Of a stretch of DNA of 64,000 bases, positions 33,504-44,955 are shown piece by piece. The notes below the pieces were generated by a model, which worked only from the letters and a program-made list of their open reading frames with translations, did not search any database and had not been told where the DNA came from. This stretch comes from Rhizomys pruinosus. Its lineage: Eukaryota > Chordata > Mammalia > Rodentia > Spalacidae. The position numbers were made by a program, and so were the translations under genes. Positions within the stretch are counted from its first letter, which is position 1; each line of letters opens with the position of its first letter. The DNA is taken from the NCBI GenBank assembly GCA_009823505.1, contig VZQC01010577.1:850069-914068 (forward strand), in the 5' to 3' direction.

Positions 33504-34693
33504 CAATATTTAAAAATATTCTTCATCTAGAAGATGATTATTTCACAAAGTATATGTACACAAATGCATCAATAAGTATATTTTAATGTTTTTATTTGTC
33601 AAAATTAAATCATTTCAGTTTACTTTTGATAAGTGCAATGTTGGAGCTTCCTATAATGTTACTAGGTTTGCAAGGCAGCTTTGCTTTTACATCTGTAGTT
33701 GAAACCCAGAAAAATCTCTGATTTGCTAAATGTTCTGGAGTTGCTAGATAGTCATGATCTAACTACAAAATACAGACATGTAACAAAATGTGAGAGATGC
33801 CTTTGGACCCCACAGTGAGGTACATTTGCCTGGAAATCTGGAAACCTCAGGCCAGGCAATTCCCTAATTCCTGACTGGTAACATCTTCACTGACACTTGT
33901 ATCATGCCCCTTTCTTGAGGCATGCAAGTCTCTTGTCCACTGAAGGAGAGTTTTAGCATGGCTACCAGTCCAATCGGGCATCTTCTAGCAAATCTTAAAC
34001 CAGAGAAGAGGATTCTTAGGTTAAATTCTGGAGGAACACAGGACAGCCCAGATTCTCTGTGTGGTAACTTCAGGAAAGCACCAGAGGAAGCTGCCCACAC
34101 CCAGCACACAACTCCTCAGGTTAGTGGGCGGCTCCACCTTATTCCTAGTATTCCTTGGCATGTGGATACTTTTGCTACTGATTAAGAAACTTTTTGAAGC
34201 ATTTTGTTTATTTAATATATTGTGGCTGGAATGGAGCCTCTTGCAATTATAGCAATTGCTGTATTAACTTGTTCCCCTTCCTCTACCTGCCAAAAATTCC
34301 TCCCCTAGCAGAATGCATGCTACAGACAGGTTGCTTAATGATGCATGGTGAATGATTGTTTATGAATTGGCCAATATCTTGTATTTACCATCTTTATTAT
34401 TCTTATCTCATCATAAAATAATTGCCTCATCTTTACAGGTCTGAACAGAAGTTTCACATTACTAATGTCATTAATAATCACAGTCACCCAGAAGGTAGAA
34501 TGATCATAGTTGCCAATTTAGTGATGAATAGATGAATAGCTATATTTAATTTATACATATAATTGGTGTTATTTGGCCTTAAAATGAATAAAATTTAGAG
34601 ATATGTTTCAACATGATAAGTAAAATAAGCTAAGCCTCAAAGGACAAAAATTGTATAATTCCATGTATGTGGAAACAGAGCATTGTTAAAGTG
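33504..34693. other. unassigned sequence
   Basis: 33840-34150 is the most GC-balanced part; the frames at 33922-34252 have no known family. Could be an old LTR or unique DNA. No gene recognised. Confidence 0.4.
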
Positions 34694-34961
34694 AGAAAAT
34701 AGAAGTGGTGGGGCTGGAGAGATAGCCTAGCAGTTAAGAGCACCGACTGCTCTTGCAGAGGACCCAGGTTCAATCCCCAGCACCCACATGGTGGCTAAGA
34801 ACCATCTGTAACTCCAATTCCAGGGGAATCTGAGACCCTCTTCTGACCTCCGAGGAGGCATTGCACGATATGGGTGCACAAACCTACATGCAGACAGTAT
34901 GTTCATACACATACAAAAATAAATAAAATTAAAAAAATAAAAAAAAGAAAATAGGAGTGGT
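34694..34961 (+). mobile_element. B2 SINE with 16-bp TSD
   Basis: Body at 34710-34945. Flanked by AGAAAATAGAAGTGGT (34694-34709) and AGAAAATAGGAGTGGT (34946-34961), one mismatch. Confidence 0.95.
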
Positions 34962-35164
34962 TATAAGGGTCAGAGAGGAAGAGAAAACTTAGAGTATAAA
35001 GTTCTACTTTGGAAAAATGAAATATTCCTGGATATGAGATGATGATGGTCTCTATAGCAATATGAGTGAACTAAGAATGCTTGGAACAGTTTGCATTGAA
35101 TTCACTCTTAAAATTCTGAATTATATATTTTATATACTTACACAAAGCTAGCAAGCTTTGCCCT

Positions 35165-35312
35165 GAATAAAAGAAAATGCTTGATAGAGTACATGACCTG
35201 GGATGGATTGGGGTGGGGTGGGGGGGAAGGGATAGGGGAATATGCCTGAACAGAAATGAAAAATGAGGTATGAAATATATAAAACATCAATAAAAATATT
35301 AATTAAAAATCT
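35165..35312 (+). mobile_element. young LINE-1 3' terminus
   Basis: CATGACCTGGGATGGATTGG, polypurine G-run, then AAACATCAATAAAAA. Only ~150 bp of the young UTR. Confidence 0.88.
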
Positions 35313-36539
35313 CTACATTTATAAAACAGAAAACTCCATACTAATTAGAAAATTACATTTATACAGCTTTCCTTAAAAGTAAAAATTACAAGTTGAAGCC
35401 CAGGACAAGAGACATGAATGGAACACTAGCTGGAGTTTCTTTATGACCTAATTAGTTTGAGATGTTAACCTTTTCAAAGACACCCATTTGGAAAGTTGAC
35501 TCCAGATGAGTAATGATTTAGAGTAATGGGTAGAGTCAGGACAGTTAGAGCCATACAGCAGTGACCTTGTCAAACTAAATATATTATGTCATGCCATTCA
35601 CTGATGGGACTTGTAACTAACCTCCTTTTATATTCAAGGGAGGTGAAACTTAGGTTTTTAAGTAACTCACACTACATCAATAGATACTATTCCAATCTAC
35701 AGGGTCCTGTGGAAAGACTCCTGTTCTTCTGTACAATAAAGGTTTGAATTGCATTTCCTCCATAGCTTCCAGTTATTAGAATGTGACCTCTGGGTGTTGT
35801 GGTAGTAGAATTTGTTGTGCTTAGTCTTGTGTGCTTTGTTGGGTAAGGAATCAATGATGACAGGATAAGAGCTAGTTCACCAATCATATTGCAAAGAGGC
35901 CCTGCTGCATTTCATCAATGTTTGGAGTTATTGCCTATCCTCAGAAGTTTCTCTGTGCTGTTAGATCTGTCAGGTCCTTGGAGATGACTTCAGAGCTGAT
36001 CAGTAATTATCACCGTGGAATTTACTTAAAATTGCCTTGCTTAATTAATTCCTTTGAAACTTGTTTCAAAGTAAAGCTGATAATTTCTTAAGTTTGTAAT
36101 TGCTGGTCTCTGAGCGCCTAATCAAGCTTAATGATGCTCAGTGCACCTTGTTAGAAAGATCTATAACAACTGCTTGTCTTTGGAGCCTCAGCCTTATACC
36201 AACAAGAACAGTTAAAGTTACTATTTTGCTGTAATGATTTCTCTGGAGTGTTAAATATTATTGGCCAGGCTCCATATTTATGCAAACTTTTCTCCAGTCA
36301 AAAAGTATTTGAAAGAGAGTCACCATGCATATGATTTGAGCTAAATACTTTTTTTTGTAAAATGAGGAAACTAATGTACAAAGTTAAGAATCATAACGAG
36401 ATCTGCATCCTGGCCCTTCTGATATACTAGGAGTAACATGTGTTCAAAATTTCAAGGTAGAAAGGAAAGAGAGAAACATAGGCCAAATACACATGGCTGG
36501 AGATGTCTTAGATCCTAGAGAAGACCCTAAGTCTGTCAT
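35313..36539. other. unique-looking region with homeodomain-site cluster
   Basis: No repeat recognised. Between 36001 and 36310 there are several TAAT-type sites (CAGTAATTAT, CTTAATTAATT, GTAATTGC, CTAATCAAGCTTAATGATG, TAATGATTTC) and an octamer-like ATGCAAAC (36291-36298). OR enhancers carry LHX2/EBF sites, so this is a candidate regulatory element. No good EBF partner was found. Confidence 0.35.
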
Positions 36540-37425
36540 ATCCCTAGACAAGTGTAATTTCTTACTCTATACTAAATATGAATCTTTATATACAGAAAAA
36601 TATACCATTCATCATTCATCAAAGAAGCTTCTTTTTTCAACAGATGGAGACTAGTACAGAGTCACAACTGGTCACACCCAGAGAACAAGTGTGTGAGAGA
36701 TGCCCATCCCTAAGTGACACATTTACAATGGAACCTCTACACCTAAGGCCCAATGGGACATAGTAGAACAGGGGATAGAGGGAATAAAAATGCATCTCTT
36801 TCAATTCTCACCAGCAAAGATTCCTCATGCAACACAGCATGCTGTACACAGAAGGCCACAAATATGGATGGGAGAGAGCATGTCCCTGGATAGGATTCCT
36901 ATATTAAATCTTGAACACTCATGGCTCAGGGACCTTTGCAGAAGAGGGTGTGGAGATTGTAAGAGCCAGGGTTAGTGCATGATCACAAGGAAACAATTTT
37001 CTAGGCCTCTGGGAACTTGCTAATATGAGCCTACAGGGATGATGTCAGCATTCACAAGACCCATAAAAACTCAGACAAAACAAACAAACAAACAAACAAA
37101 CAAACTAACTAACTAACTAACTATTGAAGTGGACAGCAGTCCCCAATCTTAGCTGAAGAACTATTAGTAGCTGATTACTAATGGGTGAGGAAGATTTGAT
37201 TTTCTTTAAGGGAGTAACTCTCAATAACCTGACTAGACTCCAGTGGATAAACTCACACTTAGGGGCATCTGGGTACATAAATGTGACCTAATAGGCCCTA
37301 ACATATATGAAAGAATGCATAAGATCTCGTGATGGTGGGGAGCTATGAGGCTATGGGTTATGAAGATGATTAAGATACTTTGTATGAAGTGCACAAAAAT
37401 CAATTAAAAGACAAAAAAGTTGGAA
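36540..37425 (+). mobile_element. Lx LINE-1 3' UTR
   Basis: Close relative of 2790-3660 (AAGCTTCTTTTTTCAACAG, GACACATTTACAATGGAACC and terminal CAGTGGATAAACTCACAC). Contains (AAAC)n then (TAAC)n at 37075-37122. Confidence 0.82.
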
Positions 37426-37897
37426 GAAAGTTAAAAGGGGAGGGAAGAAAGCAAGCTCAAATATCTATCATACAAGCGTTTTATGATTAATGCATGATTT
37501 CTTTTCCTAAGGAAAGCATTTTAAAAAACGAGGAAAATAAAACAATTATGTTCTTGTGATGATTTTGAAATCTCTGATAGAGCCATAAGTAGGTTCTTTG
37601 AAATAAGAGACATTGTTCCTGATGAAACCAACAAGTGATCAGGGAAATAGTCATTTGATTTTCAAGGTTCTTTCTCCAACTTTCCAGCCAACTTCTTTTT
37701 AAATTTAACTAGATCTCTACTTTGAAAAATATTTGATGTAAAACAAATGGACATGAGCTATGCAAATATACTTACTTATATACATAATCTTATTTCTTGT
37801 ATTTGAAAAGTCTTTACCTATATACTCATATATTAGGGCAAATATTTAAGTTAACCTGGAGGTTCTGAAATGATGGAGGTTAACTAGATACACTGGG
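37426..37897. other. unassigned AT-rich spacer
   Basis: Nothing recognised. Confidence 0.5.
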
Positions 37898-38149
37898 AAA
37901 TGTGATAATAGGGGCTGGAGAGATGGCTTAGCAGTTAAGAGCAACGATTGCTCTTGCAGAGGACCTGGGTTTGATTCCCTGCACCCGCATGGCGGCTAAG
38001 AATTGTCTTTAACTCCAGTTCCAAGGGAATCCGACGCCCTCTTCTGACCTCCGCAGCATTGCACGACATGGGTGCATCAACCTACATGCAGACAGTACAC
38101 TCATAAACATAAAAAATAATAAATAAATATGTTAAAAAATCTGATAATA
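37898..38149 (+). mobile_element. B2 SINE with 13-bp TSD
   Basis: Body at 37911-38136. Flanked by AAATGTGATAATA and AAATCTGATAATA (one mismatch). Local B2 subfamily. Confidence 0.93.
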
Positions 38150-38159
38150 TCAAGTTCCT

Positions 38160-38720
38160 GTCAGTTGCATAATTTCCCAATACCTTCTTCCATTCTGTAG
38201 TTCATCTCTTCTAGTTTGGCATATACATTTGCTCATTTTTGTTTGCTGTCCATGTTTATGATCTTAGCTAACAATGACATTGTCCATGCCAAGTCATGAA
38301 GTATTTTCCCTGAATATTTTTCTAGTAGCATCATACTTGTGATTATTAAAGTTATATCATTAATACAAGCTGTTAAATTTTGTAAAGGGTGAGGGACAGG
38401 GTGTAATTTCATTTGTCAGCATGTAAATATCCAATTTCCTCCACACCATTAAAACCACTACTTTTCACAGTGTGTGGTTTTGGTATAGTTTTTGAAAATT
38501 AGTTCTTCACTGTGCATTTTATTCCACTGGTCTCTGGGTCTATTTTTCTATTTTTTATTATCTTGGGTACTAAATATTAATAGTGTATTTTGAAGTTGGC
38601 TAATATGCTCTAATTTCAGTCAAGACTATTTAATGTTTTTTGTGATTTCATGTATAAATTTTAGGCATTTTTCTGTTTTTGTGAAGTGTGTCAGTGACAT
38701 TTGGGGAGGTACTGCCTTGA
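38160..38720 (-). mobile_element. ancient LINE-1 (L1M-type) ORF2 fragment
   Basis: Degenerate ORF2 region (CAGCATGTAAATATCCAATTTCC, CCACTGGTCTCTGGGTCTAT) in reverse orientation. Confidence 0.65.
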
Positions 38721-38849
38721 TTTTTATTCCTTTACCACTCTAACATGAGGGCTGTGGGGAGGGAGAATATTTATTTAACACCTGTAACATCCTGAGTTCG
38801 GTCCTTAAGACCACAAAAATAAATTTAGAAAATATTGAATCAGCATATT

Positions 38850-39745
38850 ACCCATGAATTATGCCATTAGATATTTGCTCAAAGAAAATGAATTTACCGA
38901 TGTTGGTTTTTACAGTGGTGTTTAGAGGATCCAAGACATAGAATCAACCTAAGTACCTATGCAAAGAAAAAAGAGCATAAAGAAAATTTGGTATATAAAT
39001 ACAATGAACTGCTACTCAGCCATAAAAATAACAAAATCCTGAAATTTATGAAAACATGGATAAGCCTGGAAGACATCGTGTTAGGTGAAATAATCCAGCC
39101 ACTGACAGGTAAATACTGCATGGTCTCACTTTGCAACAAAAATAATATTAAGTAGATTATGGATGTTATTTTAACTTTCCTAAATTTGTTGAGACTGGTC
39201 AACTGGTCAACAAGAATGAGAAACTATTAAGTGCTGAGCCCTAAATGGAACATCTATATCACACCCTTCCTCCGGGATGTCCACACACACCCTGAGGTTT
39301 GTTACAGATGAGGGTATGGAAAGACTCTAACAGAGGTTGTGGATGACTACGGGGAAACAATGTTTTCCAGACAGCAGGGCAGTTGCACATGTGAACTAAC
39401 AGCAGTTGTGGCAGCATGCATAAAACCTGCCTAAGGTCAAAGCAGACAGAATTCCTGCATGGAGGTGGGGAGCTGGGCATGAGGAATTATTGGTATTTGA
39501 TAGGTGCCGGGAGAGGAAGCGTCAGTTTTCTTTAAGATTGTGACCACTGGTCTTTTAACCATAATCCAGGGGAGGGCCCCCCAAATCCAAGAGTATTTGG
39601 TCAGCACAAGTTGGAATCAGTGGTGTGGAGGAGACCATGAAGTTGGGAGGGGAAAGTGGTGGGAGGCGATGGAGAGGGAGGAATGTGATCAAAGTACATT
39701 GCAGGAATTTCTCAAAGAAGTAATAAATTATTTTTAAAATAATAG
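38850..39745 (+). mobile_element. ancient LINE-1 (L1M-type) 3' end
   Basis: CAATGAACTGCTACTCAGCC and the following ~250 bp are the ORF2 C-terminus, then 3' UTR to ~39745. With the preceding reversed segment it has the order expected of a 5'-inverted L1. Confidence 0.65.
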
Positions 39746-40290
39746 GTATATTACAAATATTTAAGTACTGACAAAACCAAATTTCCTTTTAATCAAAGCT
39801 GTGTGATTGATTCAGAATTGCATAATCTTACAGAAGTAGAGAATATTACAGTATTTACCAGAGGCTGGGGTGCTTGGGGTAAAATATTTGAGAAAGTACA
39901 TATATGGGTGAATAAATCTCAGGAACCTACTGCACAGCAAGGTGACTTTTGCTTATGCTGGTATATTGTATTTGCAGGAAATTAGAAGAGATGGAATGTT
40001 ATTTGATGCTACAACAAAAGTGGCATTCGCAGGAAGTGTTCTTTTTCATGAGCTGGATAATATACTTGCAAAACCTTCTACATGGCCAAAGTCGATTCCT
40101 TGTATCATTTAAGAAATAAAGCATAAATATTAAGGTGTGAGGCTTGTAATAAAAAGGCCTATGAAATTTTTTTCTCTCCCTTTTCAATTCGTGAAAGATA
40201 CAAAACATTTACTGCATCTGCTGGACAGCTCTTGTGCTCTTTATTGCTTGGTGTTATGCTTTTAATTATTTTTGTTAATGCTTTTCATTT
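39746..40290. other. unassigned spacer
   Basis: AT-rich, possibly ancient L1 3' flank at 39810-39980. No gene recognised. Confidence 0.4.
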
Positions 40291-40291
40291 A

Positions 40292-41229
40292 TTTAGTGTG
40301 TGTATGCATGCATGTGTCCATGTGGGTGTTGAGTGTGGTGTGCATGCATGCGTGCATCTATGTGGGCGTTGAGTGCGGTGTGCATGCATGCATGTGTCTA
40401 TGTGGGTGTTGAGTGTGGTGTGCACGCATGTGTGTGTCTTTGTGGGTGTTGAGTGCAGTGTGCATGCATGCATGCATGCATGTGTCTATGTGGGTGTTGA
40501 GTGTGGTGTGCACACATGCATGTGTCTATGTGGGTGTTGAGTGCAGTGTGCATGCATGCATGTGTCTATGTGGGTGTGAGTGTGGTGTGCACCCATGCGT
40601 GCGTCTATGTGGGCGTTGAGTGCGGTGTGCATGCATGCATGCATGCATGTGTCTATGTGGGTGTTGAGTGCGGTGTGCGTACATGCATGTGTCTATGTGG
40701 GTGTTGAGTGCGGTGTGCATGCATGCATGCATGTGTCTATATGGGTGTTGAGTGCGGTGTGCATGCATGCATGTGTTTATGTGGGCGTTGAGTGCGGTGT
40801 GCATTCCTGCATGTGTCTATGTGGGTGTTGAGTGTGGTGTGCATGCATGCATGTGTCTATGTGTGTGTTGAGTGTGGTGTGCATGCATGCATATGTCTAT
40901 GTGGGTGGTGAGTTCAGTGTGTATGCATGCATGTGTCTATGTGGGTGTTGAGTGCAGTGTGCATGCATGCATGTATCTATGTGGCCGTTGAGTGTGGTAT
41001 GCATGCATGCATGTTTCTATGTGGGTGTTGAGTGCAGTGTGCATGCATGCATGTGTCTATGTGGGTGTTGAGTGTGGTGTGCATGCATACGTGTGTCTAT
41101 GTGGGTGTTGAGTGTGGTGTGCATGCATGCGTGTGTCTATGTGGGTGTTGAGTGTGGTGTGCATGCATGTATGTGTCTATGTGGGTGTGCATGCATGCAT
41201 GCATGTGTCTATGTGGGTGTGAACACAGG
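40292..41229. repeat. minisatellite, 40-bp unit, about 23 copies
   Basis: Tandem units of the type GCATGCATGCATGTGTCTAT + GTGGGTGTTGAGTGTGGTGT with point changes and occasional 4-bp (GCAT) steps. Several frames on both strands stay open because stops are rare in the unit; 40 bp is not a multiple of three, so these are not proteins. The GCATGCATGC and GTGTG runs are alternating purine-pyrimidine. Confidence 0.95.
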
Positions 41230-41365
41230 CATGCTTATGCCATGACACTCATGTGTAGTTCAGAGGACAACTGTAGGGAGTCAGTTCTCTGCTGTCACTT
41301 TGTAGGATCTGGGATCAAGCTGAGGTCCTCAGAAGATTCTACATGTTGAGTCCTCTCACTGCCAT
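41230..41365 (-). mobile_element. B3/B4-like SINE fragment
   Basis: GTTCAGAGGACAACTGTAGG, GTAGGATCTGGGATCAAGC and GAGTCCTCTCACTGCC match a reversed B3/B4 head. The minisatellite probably grew out of its simple-sequence region. Confidence 0.6.
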
Positions 41366-41478
41366 GCGCTATGCACTTAAATTGAAAGAATCTATGTTTA
41401 CAATTAATATTTTAATACGCTAACTAAAATAATACTCAAAATGAACCGAGAAACCACAGCCCATGCCTCAACGCTCTC

Positions 41479-42048
41479 TAACATGAATTGTTTTTTAAGC
41501 CAATTTTTATTGAAGCTTTGTGCATTTCATACAAAATTTCCAATAAAGTCTAGGTCCATTCCCCTTTCCTTGCCTCTCCCACCAACCCAACCAGAGCTCA
41601 TACATTCTGCCAAACTTGTTTATCATCTTTTACTCAGTCTCTTTTAAAAAATTTTTGATACAGAAGTTTACTGTTTTGAGCAGAAGTTCACTGTTTCAGT
41701 CAGTTCTTTGACCCAGCCTTTTGTTGTTGTTTCTTCCAATCTTCATCACTCCAAAATATGCATATATTCATGCCACATATATCTTTTAGCGTCTTCAGCT
41801 TTCTTTTTCTTTGTTTCTTTGTTTCTTTGTTTCTTTGTTTCTTTGTTTCTTTGTTTCTTTGTTTCTTTCTTTCTTTGTTTCTTTCTTTCCCTTCCTTCCT
41901 TCCTTCCTTCCTTCCTTCCTTCCTTCCTTCCTTCCTTCCTTCCTTCCTTCCTTCCTTCCTTCCTTCCTTCCTCCCTCCCTCCCNTATAAATGTCTCTGTC
42001 TCTTTGGAGAACTCAAATATGCTCCTCTTTCTGCTCAGTTCACACCTC

Positions 42049-42124
<76 letters not shown>

Positions 42125-42292
42125 TCCTTGGCTGAAAGATGTCATGTTTGAAGGCTTCTCCTTGGCAAGCCCAAACAATCATCAGTCCTACCCTTGTGCT
42201 CCACTCTGGGGTTTTCTCTTCCCATGGTCACCAAATGGTGTCCAGTAAGCACCACGTCCTGTCTTGATCCTCCTGTTAACATGAATTGTTTT
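41479..42292 (-). mobile_element. young LINE-1 3' UTR with 16-bp TSD and expanded microsatellites
   Basis: Body at 41495-42276, minus strand. Flanked by TAACATGAATTGTTTT (41479-41494, 42277-42292). Inside, at 41810-42127, lie (TTTCTTTG)n, (CCTT)n and (TTTC)n arrays. One unresolved base N is at 41984, where the CCTT array meets CTATAAATG-type UTR sequence. Confidence 0.93.
41810..42127. repeat. TTTCTTTG / CCTT / TTTC microsatellite block
   Basis: Pyrimidine-only arrays in three registers: octamer-like (41810-41880), CCTT (41889-41983) and TTTC (42049-42125), separated by ~65 bp of L1 UTR. Length is likely polymorphic or misassembled (N at 41984). Confidence 0.95.
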
Positions 42293-43715
42293 AACAGCAC
42301 CTGTGATCCTTTCTCCAGGATTTTAGCAAGGCTACACTGGAAGACATTTTGAAGTGACACCAAACAAATGGGAAGGCATTACAGAGATTAGCAGTTTGTT
42401 TGTTTGCTTTAAAAATACCTTGGAGATGATTCAGTATCTGAATGCTAATTAATAAATTAATAATTATTTATCGAGTATGGCTTTACAAGCTAGGACAAAG
42501 ATCAAAAATAGAGGATTCAGTTTCCTCAACCTTATGGTTCAGAAACCATGTAGAGACAGTTTTGATCCTAAGTACAGGTGAACTATACAACGTGAGCGTT
42601 ACAGAGTGGAAAAGGCTAAGTTATGCAAATTTGGAAATGTGGAAATCTGTGAAAGTGTTTAGCAGAGCAGAACTTGCTTACTGGAAGATGTAGATTCTTC
42701 TCTGACCTGTAGACTGGGAAGCTGACCATAGATATAACCCATCACCACAAGAGGGCAAGGCTTCTCCACTATGGTGGTGTTCCTTGCTGAGCTGAACTTG
42801 GAATGTGCTCAGTAGGTATCTGCATTTGAATATGGGTACATAAAACTATTTATAATAAAACTATATTACACATATGGTACATATTACAGTGCTGGCAAGG
42901 CTGAATTTTACTTTTTAATTTTAACTGCATAGGTAATACATTTTCTGTGCTTGATAATTTTGTCTGTACTGAACATCTACTGATCTCTTTTCATTATGCA
43001 CTAAATATTAGTGTGTGCTAATACTTATATGGCGTTAACATTATACCAGACATTGCAAATAACATGGAAATTATTTAAAAGATGTAGAGAGACAAATGTC
43101 TTTTACATGCAAATACAATACTGTTTCACATAAGGGGTTTGAATGCTGACAATTTTGGTGTCTATGAGAAGTCCTCAAATATTGAAGGAAAACTGCATGC
43201 TTCTTCTTTGCTTAAAAACACCTTGGGGGTGATTCAATATCTGAATGTTAATTAATAAATTAATAATTACTTATTGGGTATGGCTTTACAAGAGCCAAGA
43301 TTTTCATTTGTTGACTATTTCTATTTTATTTAATTCTTTCAAGTCTACACCATTATTGTTACTGACAAAAATTATATCAGTACTTCATTTACTTCAAGTA
43401 ATTTCATATTTTTATACTTAAAATATTTCATATTTCTATTCAAATATATTTTTGTATTTTGGTGATATTTATGAAATACAATGTTCTCTTTGTCAGCTTA
43501 GAGTAGTTGGACCTGATTTACTTAAAAGCAATATTAATTATATAAATCAGTATAAATACCATATAACCTGGAGAAGAATTTTTAGAAAAATGTTTACCAA
43601 ATTTTGTAGTGGACAGAGTATGCAAATATATTTATGTATATTAATGCATGTTTACATACACATATTTACTTATACATAGATAAATATAATGCATATATAA
43701 TGTTCATATATGTTG

Positions 43716-43749
<34 letters not shown>

Positions 43750-43945
43750 AATGTGTAAACATATAATAAGAGTGCATTTTTGAATATACATATGCCAGTT
43801 CGATTTAAAAAAAAACTGCTCATACATGTAGATAAGATGGTTTCCATCCTTCAAACTCCCAGTATTACTAGCACCCATCAAATTCAAATTCCAAACCCAC
43901 AGGTTAGTTCCCTTCTTTTAAAAATAGCATTGTTTCTAAATATTT
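42293..43945. other. unique AT-rich region with a local direct repeat
   Basis: Holds a ~86-bp direct repeat (42404-42489 and ~43207-43292), a CTCF-like site at 42745-42758, and a (TA)n patch at 43717-43750. No gene recognised. Confidence 0.55.
42745..42758 (+). promoter_or_regulatory. candidate CTCF site
   Basis: CCACAAGAGGGCAA fits the CTCF core CCACNAGRGGGCAS at all but the last base. Confidence 0.45.
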
Positions 43946-43949
43946 TATT

Positions 43950-44075
43950 GACTGATTGATTTTTATTTTACATGTATTAGTGTTTTGCCTGCATGTTTAT
44001 GAATGCACACAGGTGACCAGCTCCCATCTGATGTTCATACTGGGACATGAACCTCCAGGACATGACCACTGTGGT
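43950..44075 (-). mobile_element. B3-like SINE tail
   Basis: TTTTATTTTACATGTATTAGTGTTTTGCCTGCATG is the reversed 3' part of B3; strongly diverged. Confidence 0.5.
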
Positions 44076-44344
44076 TTGGCTGAGGGGAAGGGAAAAGATA
44101 AATGACTGTGCACTGGACTTTTAAGGCCTCAAAGGGAAAAGGTATTACTCACGTTGTCCACATTTCTTTTTTGCCAGAACGTAGTCCCATAATCTATCTT
44201 TAACTCCAAACTATTATGAGAAATTCAGTTACATGCCCAGAATGTAAATGGGCTTTGTGAATCTCTCACATGTCAGTTTCATCCAGGAGAAGGTAGAATC
44301 CTTGAAAACTGGTACATCTATTATTTTTTCTTTATTTCTTTTAA

Positions 44345-44520
44345 CTCACACTAAAGGACATCTAGGTAGACAAAATTGACTTAATAGGCTGTAACATATA
44401 TGACAGAATGCATAAAATATTGTTGTTGGGCTGTGAAAGTTGAAGACAGGGGAGGGGTTCTAAATGTGACTGAGATGTAGTACATGAAATGCACACAAAT
44501 TTAATCAAAATAAGTTGAAA
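44345..44520 (+). mobile_element. Lx LINE-1 3' terminus
   Basis: CTCACACTAAAGGACATC to CACAAATTTAATCAAAATAAG; the same terminal segment as 30229-30425. Confidence 0.8.
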
Positions 44521-44638
44521 AATGTCGGTCAAAATGGCAGTTCGAAAGCATAAGATAATCAGTGTTGTATTTATCAGTTTCCAGTCTTTCAAATAAATCT
44601 GAATAAAACTGACTTTGAGACCCTGAAATGTTTACTTT

Positions 44639-44782
44639 CCAGGACATGGTGACACATGCCCTTTATCCCAGAACTTGAAAAGCAGAGGCAGTGGAATCTT
44701 GGTGAAATCCTGGTCTGCCGGACTACATAGCAAGTTCCAGGCCATCTGGGGCTACAGGGAGACCCTGTCTCAAAAATGTTTT
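44639..44782 (+). mobile_element. B1 SINE, diverged
   Basis: CAGGACATGGTGACACATGCC, GGCCATCTGGGGCTACAGGG, CCCTGTCTCAAAAATG. Confidence 0.82.
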
Positions 44783-44824
44783 TCTTCCACTAATAATATT
44801 TGTACTTATGAGGTAAAATAGTGT

Positions 44825-44955
44825 TTGGTTTTTGTTTGCTTGTTTTCAGAAAAGTTCTTGCTAGGTATGTGGACTTGGCTGGCCTGGAAATCAAGTCATT
44901 ATGTAGCCCTGGCTGGCCTCTAGTTAAGGGTAATACTCTTGCCTCTGACTGGCTT
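44825..44955 (-). mobile_element. left half of a B1-ID composite SINE
   Basis: Degenerate reversed B1 (ATGTAGCCCTGGCTGGCCTC, GCCTCTGACTGGC). Its probable ID-like partner (GAGGACTAAACCCAAGGCC) lies at 48512-48556, on the far side of the long L1. Confidence 0.5.

Noticed and set aside
40285..40831. Cys/His/Met-rich open frames on both strands
   Set aside because: Produced by the 40-bp minisatellite; the unit shifts frame every copy, so no stable protein repeat exists.
40292..41229. Regularly repeated array resembling a CRISPR
   Set aside because: The units are contiguous with no unique spacers, and the DNA is mammalian.
41700..42248. Lys/Glu/Arg-rich and Phe/Leu/Ser-rich open frames, up to 160 codons
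   Set aside because: Translations of TTTC/CCTT arrays across an ambiguous base within an L1 UTR.
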